Positions 41,788-52,082 of a DNA stretch of 64,000 nt are shown here, in pieces. The first letter of the stretch is position 1, and every line of letters starts with the position of its first letter. The notes beneath the pieces are model-generated. The model had not been told where the DNA came from. It searched no databases and saw only the letters and a program-made list of their open reading frames with translations. The stretch spans positions 62,001 to 126,000 of the forward strand of contig ML991793.1 in the NCBI GenBank assembly GCA_010094025.1, written 5' to 3'. The DNA is from Viridothelium virens (Eukaryota; Ascomycota; Dothideomycetes; Trypetheliales; Trypetheliaceae). A program made the position numbers and the translations under genes.

Positions 41788-43380
41788 ATGCAGCTCTTTG
41801 CGAAGATTCTGAGCTTGCCGCCATCTCTGCTCGTACTCATCGCGACCTCATCTCATCCTATAGCCTCCGAAAAGCAATGGCCCTACAACCTCCCACCTCA
41901 TGTCAAATACTTTCCCGAAGATGAAGTACATATCAAAAGGTCTGTGGAAATACAGAATCGGTTGGCAACACAAGTTCCGTCTGTGGTGCGAAAGATGAGC
42001 CCTGATGCAGGTGAAATGTTCTTCTTGGATTACTGGCAGTTCGACGATCTGAAGGCGCCTCAGTCTGCAATACTTGATCCTCCGGACCTACGGGGCGAAC
42101 AATTCAATCAAAATGCAGAAGGAAGCTCTCAGCGAGAAAGTCTAAGATCAAAGTCTTCCATCATTGAGGATGCCGGCAATGGCACCGGCCTCATGCTCCC
42201 ACCATTCCATCTCCACGCGGAGATCTCGATTCACCAAGAGTCTTACCTGCGCTTTCTCCGTCGCACATTGATAGAACGAGATTATCAATGTCCAGCAGAA
42301 ACAAATGATTGCGCTTCTATCGGACGTCCGAACAATTGCTGCGCAACGGATGAGACTTGCGTGATCGTTACGGACACTGGTAACGGAGATGTAGGGTGCT
42401 GCCCTTCAGGATCGTCTTGTGGTAGCCAAGTCTCGTCCTGTAATACAGCTGCTGGCTATACGAGCTGTCCAGGTAGTCCGAACGGTGGATGTTGTATTCC
42501 TGGATTTGCATGCCAGGACGTCGGATGTAAGCATTCATTTCGTTATCGAAGGCCCATGCATAACTGATCGACAAACCTAGGTGTGGCAAGTAGTATCATG
42601 ACAACGACAACTACCTTACCCCTTGCGACTGTTACAACAGGCGAATCAAGTACCGCAACGAAAACGACGGCCTCGTCTTCCTCGCCGCCTCCCCCTCCAT
42701 CCACATCGTCTGTAGTCACTGCAGGCACACCCGTGCCAGTCCCTTCACCTTCCGCTACTATCACAACATCCACGGCAACGCCCATAAGCTCATCGGCCAC
42801 TTGCAGTACAGGTTTTCAGTCGTGCCCAGCGAGTGTGGGTGGAGGCTGCTGCCCTACAGATCGAGCATGTGGATCTCCAGACTGTCCACCTCTACCAAGT
42901 AGCACAGGTTCATCCACAGGAGCTACCGCAGTACCCCCAGTACGGCCAACAAGTGATAGCACAGAGGCAGCTTCGGTCACAAGTACCGCACCATCCTCAT
43001 CGCAAAGCTTCGTTGGTTGTCCCACAGGCTTCTATGCATGCTCTGCTTATTACCCTGGAGGCTGCTGCCAAGTGGGACGAGACTGTGCGTCTACTTCTTG
43101 CCCGACCCTTCAGAGCACGACGGCTGTCACTGGCAGTGTGGCCACTGTTGCGGCTGGCTCAGGAACTTGTGCCAATGGATGGTTTAGTTGCGCTGCCAAC
43201 GTTGGAGGAGGCTGCTGCCCCAGTGGCTACAATTGTGGTGCGAGCTGTACAGCCGGGGCATCGGGTTCCAACAATCAGCAGGTGGGCAAGATGGCGCCGA
43301 ATGCTGCCAGTGCTGCCATGTTGGGCTGGAGTTTCTTGATTAGTGGGTGTGCGTTTGGGCTTGGTATGCTCATCTTGTAA
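41788..43380 (+). CDS. Secreted cysteine-rich GPI-anchored-type cell wall protein
   Basis: Exons 41788-42526 and 42581-43380 (54-nt intron) give 512 residues. The N terminus MQLFAKILSLPPSLLVLIA is a signal peptide. After about 170 residues come several cysteine modules. Four share the pattern C, G[YFW]xxC, GGCC, GxxC or RxC, and a final C: around CNTAAGYTSC, CSTGFQSC, CPTGFYAC and CANGWFSC. They are separated by long Ser/Thr/Pro linkers suited to O-glycosylation. The C terminus has small residues followed by a hydrophobic stretch (MLGWSFLISGCAFGLGMLIL), as in GPI-attachment signals. A role in the wall or surface is inferred. An upstream module, NNCCATDETC...GCCPSGSSC, is related but less regular. 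Confidence 0.87.
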
Positions 43381-44229
43381 ACCATTATGATTATGACAAT
43401 GACTTGATGAATTGGTGTAAATATCAAACTCCATGGCTTGGGGAGTTGCTGGCCAAGGTGAAGGATGTGGATATATATATACCAAGATGTAAAAGATATA
43501 CAAATAGCTGGCATATATACATATATGTAAATTTAGAGACTAGCATCCGAAACTAGGCGTCGAGTCGAACCGATCTGACCGGCCCACTGTAAGCAATGTG
43601 CCACCGTGCCTTCAGTGGTGCATTAGGTAAGCAGTAAACATGTGGCATGTGGCAGAACGGGGCCGTGCGTCATGCAGCTTGTGCGGAGCTGTACGCCCAA
43701 ATAACGGGCCCCTCCGGACCCTAAGCTGTTCTCCTTCACCTCACTTGGTGGCCACGCAAAGAACCTCAAAACCCTCGAAACGACCGCATACTGTACAATT
43801 AAGCTGATTGCACAATCCTACAGCTTTGTACTTTATGCTGAGACGGCCCGTCTGATGTCTCTGCCCTGAGGAATAGGTTTCCACCCATGGTATGTCTCTC
43901 CGAAGCCCCACCCCGCAAAACCGCAAAAGTGAAAAGCGAAAAGTGAAGAAAAGTGACGCGACTCAGACAACACCACGTAATTGTTGATCAAGAAACGCGT
44001 CGATCTCATTCACTTGACGGCTGCCTGTCCCGGGATATATATTCTCGCGCAGCCTCCTTCCACCCGCGACCTCCTTCATACCACCACGATCTCACGCCCT
44101 CACGCCTTTGTCTAGGGTATACGACAATAATTTGATGGAGAGACCTTGGCTACTGGCCATTTCGCTCTTGCCTTGAGGAAGACGCCCGGTTTCACCGCGC
44201 GGCTCTCCAATAGCAAGCGATTTGCCAGT
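43381..44229. other. Intergenic stretch with AT-repeat and carrier promoter
   Basis: An AT-dinucleotide-rich patch (about 43472-43530, ATATATATA and CATATATACATATATG) follows the cysteine-rich protein gene and may be part of its 3' end. A purine-rich run GTGAAAAGCGAAAAGTGAAG lies near 43930. GATATATATTC near 44034 is a TATA-like element about 195 bp upstream of the carrier start. Confidence 0.4.
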
Positions 44230-45718
44230 ATGCCTGAGGACAAGAAGAACGGCAAAGGAGATGCTTCTTCGGGGGCATCTCCCGATCCAAACAGCAAGCA
44301 CCCGTTTGCTTCCATGGAATACCAACTGAATACTGCCTCCAAGAGATGGCTTAAGAAGTATCGAACGGAGTTTTCGGCGAGCTCGGCGAGCTTGCTGAGT
44401 ACGCTCATCGCCGTAAGTCGAGTGACAGCAACGTCAAACCTGACCGCGGCTAACTGTACACGCAGTACCCACTGGATTCCATCAAATCTCGGATGCAAGC
44501 GTAAGTCGAAAGTCTCTACTCTCAAGTCTTGGCCATGGTTGACCATTTCTGCACAGGTACAATTTCAAGACGTCATGGACCTGCGCCCGCCATACCTACA
44601 ACACCGAAGGCGTGCATGGCTTTTGGCGAGGTAAGTGAAGCTCAACCCACATTTTGTAGATTACGCTGACTGCTTCCTCTTTTTCAGGCACCCTAGCACC
44701 ACTCGCCAGCGTCACTCTCGTTCGAACCGTGTCATTTTCAATCTACCAGCGCGCCAAGTATAGTATTGATGAATGGATGTATCTGGCATCAGGAACCTCA
44801 CCTCTCGAAATCGCAAATACACGAGGTGCACTGCCAACATTATCCACCATGACTTGCTTCGGCATCTCAGGCGCAGCAGCTGGGGCAGCAGTCACAGCCA
44901 TCGCATGTACGTTACCCCACACCGATAAAGAGCTCAAAGTACCAAGCTCAGGCGCTTAATCGCTTATCTCTTAGGTCCATTCGAGCTCACAAAGCTGAGC
45001 GCACAATTCTCCGTCCTCATGGCCAACAATAAAGGAAGCATGAGTGAACCCACAGCTCGTCCAAACCATCTCCCACAGCACGGTACACTCAAGACAGCAA
45101 TGAACCTTGTCAAGCAGCGAGGCCCTAAGGGTCTCTATCATGGCTTCCAGTTGCATTTGTGTCAGTTTCTCTGATCTAGTTACCCACAGCATCTTTCAGA
45201 CTGACGAGATAATGTGTAGTGCGTGACACCACTGGTACGGCGATCTACTTCATGAGCTACGAGAGCTGTAAACAGCTACTAGCCAACGCGCGTGGCAATT
45301 CTCCGACCGCACCTGGTGCTGTCGCCCTCGCCGGTGGGTTTTGTGGCATTGCTAGCTGGGCTTGTGTATGTTATCTCCATATCTCAACCAACTCCTTCCA
45401 AGGCACTGAAGCTAACCAATGACATACAGATATACCCGCTTGATGTAGCGAAGACCAAGTATCAGCGCAACTGTCTGAACGCGGAAGAAGGTCAGAGGCC
45501 GAAGATGCCGACCATCCACTTCTTCCGTAGGCGCATGTATCGAGGTATCTACTTTTAAATTTACCATATCCCCAATTGTGAAAAAAACTCGACTAATAAT
45601 ATTTCTCGCAGGTCTTTCCGTGTCGATGACCCGTTCAGCTGTGATCAATGCTGTCTTCTTCTCGGTCTTCGAGGCCTCTAAGAAACGCATCAACAACCTT
45701 GAAGTTGACGACTTGTGA
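44230..45718 (+). CDS. Mitochondrial carrier family (SLC25) protein
   Basis: Eight exons: 44230-44412, 44466-44500, 44557-44630, 44688-44906, 44975-45160, 45220-45365, 45430-45544 and 45612-45718. They encode 354 residues; every phase agrees. SLC25 proteins exchange metabolites across the inner mitochondrial membrane. The three signature motifs are YPLDSIKSRMQ, PFELTKLSAQ (a PxE variant) and YPLDVAKTKYQ. The second halves of repeats, such as TEGVHGFWRG and GPKGLYHGF, follow. The substrate cannot be read from sequence. A basic segment MPEDKKNGKG opens the protein; the frame is open to 44146 without an ATG, so 44230 is the first usable start. One tiny exon of 35 nt holds most of the first signature. 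Confidence 0.93.
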
Positions 45719-46060
45719 ATGCTCGAACCACAAAGCGCACGGATTTGCCCAAGCGACTTGCACAACGAGCGCCAGCAGGGAGACAACATGCGATGATGGA
45801 GGACATAGTGAGGCTTGGCTCATTGTTGCAGCACAGCATCATGTCCAAGAAGGTGACGATGGAATATCACAAGCAGCCAGCGTAGCTGCCATTTTTTTTT
45901 TCTTGTACATTTGTTCTGGGAGGATCGATTAATGGGTACACTACACGACTGCGCAAGGCAGAGAATCGGAAGGAATAGAAATGAACGGCCTTGCAACATT
46001 CAATGTGCCAGTGCCGCCTCTATCCTTCCCAAAGTGATGTAACCCGTGCCCTGGGGACTT

Positions 46061-46129
46061 GGGGACATTGGGGGTGGCAGCTATCTCGTCCCTGCAGATA
46101 GATTGGATACCTGCCACCTCCAATGTCCC
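46061..46129. repeat. Long hairpin-forming inverted repeat
   Basis: The left arm GGGGACATTGGGGGTGGCAG (46061-46080) pairs with CTGCCACCTCCAATGTCCC (46111-46129) with one mismatch. Within the loop CTATCT and AGATAG form a second short stem. It could be a folded RNA element or the core of a small inverted-repeat element; no target duplication is evident. Confidence 0.7.
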
Positions 46130-46649
46130 TAGGCCTCGCCCCATTCATCCCTACTCTCATTCCGAGACACATTATCCATCGTCATCCTTGCCAGCGGTTT
46201 CCTCTAATGGTCTCCTTCTTCGATTTCGCGCCAAAGGCACAAGTACCGAGGAAAGAGCAGGTGTGTTCGCGTCAGCCCGAGGCAGTGCAATACTGGCGAC
46301 ACGGTGGCATCGTCCTTACCCAAGCAAGCTTGGCAAAGGACAGAGCCTTGGTAGAAAAAATTGGAGTGAACATAGTTCGAGGGTGTCCTGTAGGCGCACC
46401 TGCTCAGCTATCACACTGAGAAGAACAGATACTACGTATTGATCAAAGCCGAGTTGGCAAAGAAAAGCTGGAGGGGAAAAGAAGCGTGGACGTGGAGGGA
46501 AAGAGGGTATTTATGTTGGAGTCGTCAAGGCGCTATGGAAATGATCGTGAAGGATCTGGATTGACTCGAGACTTGAGTCACCTAAATGTATCCAATAGAG
46601 CATCGCTTTGGAGTATCAAATCCTAGACATCTTTAAGGCAACAGGGTTT

Positions 46650-46686
46650 CACGTGGAAAGCATGAAAGGCAGACTCAAATCACGTG
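46650..46686. promoter_or_regulatory. Paired CACGTG E-boxes upstream of RPL31
   Basis: CACGTG occurs at 46650-46655 and 46681-46686, start-to-start 31 bp or about three helical turns, 250-285 bp before the RPL31 start codon. bHLH factors such as Cbf1 bind this palindrome and act at ribosomal protein promoters in some ascomycete yeasts. Use here is inferred. Confidence 0.45.
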
Positions 46687-46933
46687 AGCGAGCTGTAGTC
46701 TGAGGTTGCTGTTCGGAGCAGCTCATGGGTCGTGCAAGATGATTCGTCGCTAAGCGAACGATACCACCCACCTTGCACCGCCAAATTATCCCACCCAGAC
46801 ATCTCCAAAAGCTTGCAACAGCGTACAACGACCGGCACTTGCAGCGCTATCTTGCCAGTGAGTCCAAACTTTGCAATCTACCGTCAAATTTCCAAAGACA
46901 TTCAAATTAGTTCACGCACTCATATTACCAGCA

Positions 46934-47541
46934 ATGCCGCCCAAACCCAGCAAGCCCGCGGGCAAGACCGGTGGTCGCACTGCCCTCTCAGATGTCATCG
47001 CGCGAGAATATACCATCCATCTTCACAAGCGAGTACGTCGATGAATCATTCAGTTTTGTGAAGTCCAGACTATGGCCACCGTTTGCCAATGGGCTGCGTT
47101 GTGGTATTGGGCGGAAGACTGATGAAATTGTGTGCGGAACAGATCCACGGCGCGACGTTCAAGAAGCGAGCGCCTAAGGCAGTAAAGGAGATTCGGGCTT
47201 TTGCGCAGAAGGCGATGGTGAGTCCTATTCCAAAATTAAAAAGAATGAGGAAAGACGCATCTCGTATCTGTCCTTCGATTGATTAGTGCCAAGGCTGGGA
47301 TGATACAGCTGGCTGATGTCTGTGGGATGTTCAGGGCACGAAAGACGTACGTCTCGATCCGCAGCTCAACAAGAAGGTCTGGGAGGATGGTGTCAAGGGT
47401 GTACCATTCCGGATACGGGTACGCATCTCGCGAAAGCGCAACGACGAGGAGGGCGCCAAGGAGAAGCTGTATTCCTACGTGCAGGCGGTGAACGTGAAGA
47501 ACCCTAAAGGATTGCAGACTGCGGTTGTGGAGGATGCTTAG
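46934..47541 (+). CDS. RPL31: 60S ribosomal protein L31 (eL31)
   Basis: Exons 46934-47032, 47143-47217 and 47335-47541 give 126 residues, the normal size. eL31 is a large-subunit protein near the polypeptide exit tunnel. The sequence reads [20 protein letters not shown], then [27 protein letters not shown], then [20 protein letters not shown], and [12 protein letters not shown]. All junctions are phase 0. Introns of 110 and 117 nt are longer than average for this window, which is common for ribosomal protein genes. Two CACGTG boxes lie upstream. Confidence 0.96.
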
Positions 47542-48072
47542 ACGAATGAGGGTATCTAAGATAGATGACCCCCCATCTGTGCGAATGTGGATGGAGAGTT
47601 CTAGGGTTCTGATGGCCTAGGATTGCAGATGAACCTTAGAGAGTCGCTTCTACTACGAGCATTATCCTGGCGTTACGTAGTCAATTGATATATTCTACGA
47701 TTCATTTACACTTTGCACTATAGGTTCTCGATGAAATTATGTCCTAAGAGAATAAACTTGCGCCGCCAGAAGTCCCCAAGAATTGATGTCACGAATTCCT
47801 GAGGCTTCCTTTCCCCAATCCTCACTCGCAGCGCTCTAAGGAGCTCTTGATGAGACTGCAACAATGACGTTCGAATTTGTGATCTGATAATCGAGTATCT
47901 AAATTCACGGCTGTTTAGATGGAAGGAAGGTTTCGAACATTCTAATTATATTTCTGCTGAGGCTCCTGAGCGAGCGAAGCTCTATGCATTTTCCTGCAAC
48001 GCCACCTAATATGTACAATGCATGGGAAAGGTCAATTGCAGCGGCTATCTGAAAAGACTATGACGTTTCCAA
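47542..48072. other. Convergent intergenic stretch
   Basis: 3' flanks of RPL31 (plus) and the complex I gene (minus). No gene-like frame or repeat was seen. Confidence 0.5.
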
Positions 48073-48964
48073 CTACTTCCTGTACCACATCCGTGTGATG
48101 TTCTGCGGGCGTCAGTACCAATCATCCAGCAGACAAACAGGAAAAGCGATAACTTATCTTCGTATGCCTCATCTTCTTCTGCAATTGAAAAATGCCATAC
48201 ATCAGCGCCTCGCTCGTCGGCGGACACCCGGGCACATAGATATCCACCGGGACAATGCGATCGCACCCCCTCGTGACACTGTAACTATAATGATAGTAGC
48301 CCCCACCATTCGCACAGCTCCCCATCGAAATCACCCAGCGCGGGTCAGGCATCTGGTCGTAGACTTGCCGCAGCGCGGGCGCCATCTTGTTCGTCAGCGT
48401 GCCCGCCACGATCATCACGTCCGACTGCCGCGGCGACGCCCGGAAGATGATGCCCAGCCGGTCCTGGTCGTAGCGCGGCGTCGACAGGTGCATCATCTCG
48501 ATGGCGCAGCACGCGAGGCCGAACGTCATGGGCCACAGCGAGCCCTGCCGGGCCCAGTTGGCGATTTGGTCGACGGTCGTCCTGCAGAGGTTTGTCGTAT
48601 CAGCGGAGTATAGCTATCCGGGAGCATGAGGGAGTTTTAGAAGGAATATGGAGGGGGAGCTTACAGTGCGTATTGCATGGCGCCTTTCTTGCCTTCTTGG
48701 CTTGGTAGTGGCACTTCTCGGCGGTCTTTGCCCAATACGCCCTTCATTGGTGGTGGTGGAGCGGGACCGCCTTGGACAAGACCGGGTTTCATTATTTCTG
48801 GAGAGGAGGGCTTGGAGGAGGAACTCGAGATGAAGGCGCGCGGAATGAGGGCTGTCGAGGGCTTCATGGCGCCTTCTGCACGGTTAGTCGACGTAGTAAA
48901 GGAATTGAGGATGGGACAAACCTCGCAGCGCCAGCGCCGCTGTTGACCTCGTTGTCGACAGCAT
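48073..48964 (-). CDS. NDUFS7: NADH:ubiquinone oxidoreductase PSST/NDUFS7 subunit (nuclear 19-20 kDa subunit)
   Basis: Minus-strand exons 48922-48964, 48665-48875, 48158-48581 and 48073-48102 give 235 residues. This subunit of the complex I peripheral arm carries iron-sulfur cluster N2, the last electron donor to ubiquinone. N2 ligands lie in [21 protein letters not shown] and [11 protein letters not shown]. The first 14 residues, [14 protein letters not shown], and the Ser-rich stretch after them form a mitochondrial presequence. The last exon encodes NITRMWYRK, the family C terminus. It joins exon 3 in phase only if the last intron begins AT (ATAAGT) instead of GT. Without that splice, translation would read into the intron and end in an unrelated tail. 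Confidence 0.93.
48103..48157 (-). other. Probable AT-AG intron in the complex I PSST gene
   Basis: A 55-nt segment with 5' end ATAAGTTATC, a CTGAC branch-like site and 3' end CCCGCAG. Exon junction AAG/AAC is phase 0 and restores ITRMWYRK. No GT donor in the vicinity has the needed phase. The ends resemble a U2-type intron with G1 changed to A, not a U12 intron (which starts ATATCC). Confidence 0.6.
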
Positions 48965-49253
48965 GGTGGCAACTAGGGAGAGTAGAAAAGGAAGGGAAAT
49001 GTGGTTGATAACGTAGAGTGGAGATGTGTAAAAGGATTAACGTGAGTGGAGGGTGGCGTTAAGTTGATGATGTCGAGGATCCTAGGGTCTTGAGATGATA
49101 TCTGATTGGCTGGACACTGCTTCCGTTGCGGCTTCAAGTTGCAGGTCCCAAATCGGGAGAAGCAACACTGAATATCCTCAGCATTGTTCAAAGTTTGCAT
49201 GGAGACACCAAGAGCTTGCAATTGAGTTTCCGAAAATTCTGCATTTCCTCAGG

Positions 49254-49933
49254 ATGGCGGCAGCAGGGCGCATGCCCTCTGTGGCTTGCGTTGGAGTCAT
49301 TGGAAAACATGTAAGACAATTTGTCTCTATTTATCGAAGCTCTATGACTTAACATTCTATGAGCTCTACTATTTTTTGCAGCACTATTCACTGATACGGC
49401 TCGCAGAATAATCCACTCCATATCTCTCTTTTTCCTCCAGAAGGACGCGACGAACTAGAGTTCTCGTTCCTACTATCTTCGTGTTTAGATATCTTCGAAA
49501 TGCGAATGCCACACAAAACCGCAGACTCTGACTTTGGCCTACTCCAAGCCGTTGACGAAAGGCTGGCAATGTATGGGTGGCTCACCAACACCGGCGTCAA
49601 GTTCGTGATTGTGGTGGATATGTTTGGCAGAACCGCACCGGAAGGGAGCAAAATGAACGCTGCTTTGGGATTGCGCGATGCAGATCTGAAGCCAGTACGT
49701 AAAGCTCATTGTTGCATTTCAGAAGCTAGCTGATCAGAGTGCAGGCGTTCAGAGCGCTACAAACAGCCTACATTGGTCTCCTCCGCAATCCCTTCTATAA
49801 TCCTGATGAGCACTCTCCAAGGATAGCAAATGCACAGCAGCGGATCGGATCTACGCAAATCACCAGTCGCAGATTCATTCAAGAGGTCCAAAGGATAGGC
49901 AATGCGTGGACACCAGGAATCGCAAGCATATGA
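49254..49933 (+). CDS. TRAPP-associated sedlin-like protein (TRAPPC2L/Tca17)
   Basis: Exons 49254-49310, 49407-49694 and 49745-49933 give 177 residues. TRAPPC2L/Tca17 belongs to the sedlin-type longin subunits of TRAPP, the multisubunit tether and Rab exchange factor at ER-Golgi and Golgi membranes. Family blocks are CVGVIGKH/NNPLHISLFPP, FSFLLSSCLDIFE, DFGLLQAVDERLAMYGWLTN, GVKFVIVVDM and, in the last exon, FRALQTAYIGLLRNPFY. The first intron (96 nt) ends at GGCTCGCAG; the nearer TTTTTTGCAG acceptor leads to a stop. It is divergent from the complex I gene with 289 bp between start codons, so they may share a promoter. Confidence 0.9.
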
Positions 49934-50230
49934 ATCTATGGATTACCAACTGGGAAATGTGCCGTAGTAATGCTGGAATCAGATTTGAAGACTGGATAAC
50001 CGGGGGTGCTAACCACCGAGATGAATGGTGCTTCCGTCCCCACGCATTCTCGCGGTTGAGAAAAGTTGCTTGGTCGTCACCAAGAGATCGGAGTATCCCG
50101 AAGGCGCTACTTCCTCCAACAGTTGGCACTGTTGAGAAATCCAGAGACGCCTCGCCAATAGGTGATCGTTCCAGCTTCTCGCAGGGCCGTAGCCTAGTGT
50201 TTCGTCTGCTTAAATTCGCGCAGGACGATG
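49934..50230. other. Short convergent spacer
   Basis: 297 bp between the stop codons of the TRAPPC2L-like gene and MED18. A minus-strand frame at 49875-50234 and a plus frame at 49906-50247 overlap; neither is gene-like. Confidence 0.4.
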
Positions 50231-51083
50231 TCATCCTCGGAACCTAGTGTCCAGAGAGAGCCTATCTACCACCCGAAGATCTACAGATCCCTTCATCCTC
50301 TCTTTAACTTTCAGCAGCTCAGTCTGAGCATTGTTGACGATTTCAGGTTTGTTTCCATCCAGTACTCGGATGGAAGCCTGTAATAGGTAACTGCCGCTCT
50401 CATCAAGCGGGCTCAATGCTTCCAGACTGGGCATAGATGACCTTGGACTAGATCCAGATGCGGGTTCGTCAGGGTATTGCAGAATCCGATGGAGCAATAG
50501 AATGACGTTCTCGTGAATCAGCCGGTGACCTTCAAGGACATATTCCGTCACGTAGCTAGGGCAACTTGTCAGCACATCGATGGATAGAACGGGATCTGTC
50601 TCACTCATATCCTAGACCCTTCATATACTGAAGAGCGTCCCCTTCTTTAATGTCTGTTTTGTTCATCATTCTAGACACGACGGGGCGCTTGCCTGCCTCC
50701 GGAACATCGAAGAATTGCATTGACCAGTCGGCTTCGGCAGGGTCTGATGGCTCTTTCGGCTCCTCGTCAACATTGATTACGGCATCTGATGTGTTGAATG
50801 CTGCAAGCTGAGAGGATTCGTTCGCGTCGCCTTGAGGGACATCACAAACCAATTGCATGTAGAAAACCTCTTTGGGAGCTTGAGCCTGAACATTGGTCTT
50901 CTGAGACTGGATAGCTTGAGAACCTCCAACCTGGGCTCGCTGGGCAATGATTTTGACTGGCTTATACACAAGATGGCGTTCAACCACTCGTTGCGGTTGC
51001 ATGGCCGCTACGCCAGCAAGGATTTGTAGAACTTGATTATGGCGCACGGCCGGGATCTGACCGTACAATGAAAGCTCGTGCAT
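50231..51083 (-). CDS. MED18: Mediator complex subunit 18 (Srb5)
   Basis: Exons 50605-51083 and 50231-50555 on the minus strand give 267 residues. Med18 is a head-module subunit of Mediator, the coactivator that links regulators to RNA polymerase II, and pairs with Med20. The start MHELSLYGQIPA and QVLQILAGVAAMQPQ are typical, as are DWSMQFFDVPE and YVTEYVLEGHRLIHENVI across the intron. The 49-nt intron (50556-50604) begins GTGAGA and joins GGATATGA to CTACGTG. Without splicing the frame stops at once, in TGA overlapping the donor. Its start is 579 bp from KGD4 in divergent orientation. Confidence 0.9.
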
Positions 51084-51662
51084 AATGCCTGTAGATAGTA
51101 TCTTGGATTGCCGCGAGCCAATTCAACAGACCGGAAACGATTTTCTCGATGCCGACTCAAGATTCAGGAGCTCTTGACGTAGCGGAAGCTTGTGCGCTGG
51201 AGCTCTGCTAAGCTGTTATGCCAATGTTGTAGGCATCAGGTGCACGGTTTAGGCCTGGAACAGCCTCTGCCAGCCTCTGCCAGGAATATCTAGACGATCA
51301 TGACGTAGAGTGCCTTGTTTTTACAGTGTCACGTCAGTGAAGTTCACAGGATGGCAGTATGGAGGATTACCATGTTGGTTCAAGACAGATGGCTTTCAAG
51401 GTGAGCTCGGAAGCTGGCGATAGCGCGTCGGCATCCGACGTCAGACCATCCCACTTGCCCTCTTCTCTCAGACATAAGGTATCCACACGGCTCCCCTGCC
51501 AACTCTAATCCTCACAATCTATAACCTCCTCCTTCTCGTAGCCAGTTCATCTTACACTTACTTACATTGCCTGAGCTTTACAGGAGTCATTGAAGCTCTA
51601 TTCCATCCAAATTCTTGCAAACGAGCACTTGATCCTTATCAAAACCTCTAATCGTTAGTACG
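51084..51662. promoter_or_regulatory. Divergent promoter region MED18 / KGD4
   Basis: 579 bp between two start codons facing apart. A directly repeated CAGCCTCTGCCAG-type word occurs near 51260-51283. CT-rich tracts precede the KGD4 start, as is common for fungal core promoters. Confidence 0.4.
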
Positions 51663-52082
51663 ATGCAAGCTACTCGACGACTGCTGCAACATAGGCAGCC
51701 CATGATCAAGTTCCTGGGCAAGCGTACTCCTCCAGCGAGTCAGTAAACCTAAAGCTTTCCTCTGCAATTTTCCGAAAGACTGACCATGTTCACAGATGTT
51801 GATCACTCACCCCACGCCCACCCAGCCTCCCCTACACATAGCCTTCCGGACTCATTTGCAACCTATCGGCAAAAAGCGCAACAACATGGTCCGCTCACTC
51901 AAAGCACGAATTTCCATTCAGGCGCGATTGGCGGTCACTCCGGGCACTCTCTCGGGTCGATTCGACCCGGTAAGGGCGAGGTCTTTGACCGAAGCGATCT
52001 ACCCGCTCGATTCCGACGAACGCCTTGGACACAGGCAGAGATTGAAGCGATAGAATCTGGAGGGGCAAGCATGTTTGCTTAA
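51663..52082 (+). CDS. KGD4: Kgd4/YMR-31, alpha-ketoglutarate dehydrogenase subunit (formerly mitochondrial ribosomal protein MRPS36)
   Basis: Exons 51663-51738 and 51796-52082 give 120 residues. Kgd4 tethers the E3 component to the E1-E2 core of the mitochondrial 2-oxoglutarate dehydrogenase complex. The N-terminal part RQPMIKFLGKRTPP is the most conserved segment of the family. The C-terminal part, GAIGGHSGHSLGS and LPARFRRTPWTQAEIEAIES, followed by GGASMFA, matches filamentous-fungal members from memory. The Arg-rich first residues are suited to mitochondrial import. The 57-nt intron starts GTCAGT and splits an Asn codon. Confidence 0.88.

Larger units (their letters stand above)
45719..46933. 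other. Intergenic stretch with hairpin and RPL31 promoter
   Basis: 1.2 kb between the carrier and RPL31. It contains a strong hairpin at 46061-46129 and two CACGTG boxes at 46650 and 46681. The plus-strand frame 46059-46442 (127 codons) runs through the hairpin, lacks domain features and is not called. Confidence 0.5.

Noticed and set aside
48045-48266. Alternative C terminus of the complex I subunit by reading through or using the GTTATC donor
   Set aside because: Gives an unrelated tail and loses the conserved ITRMWYRK ending, which lies intact immediately downstream.
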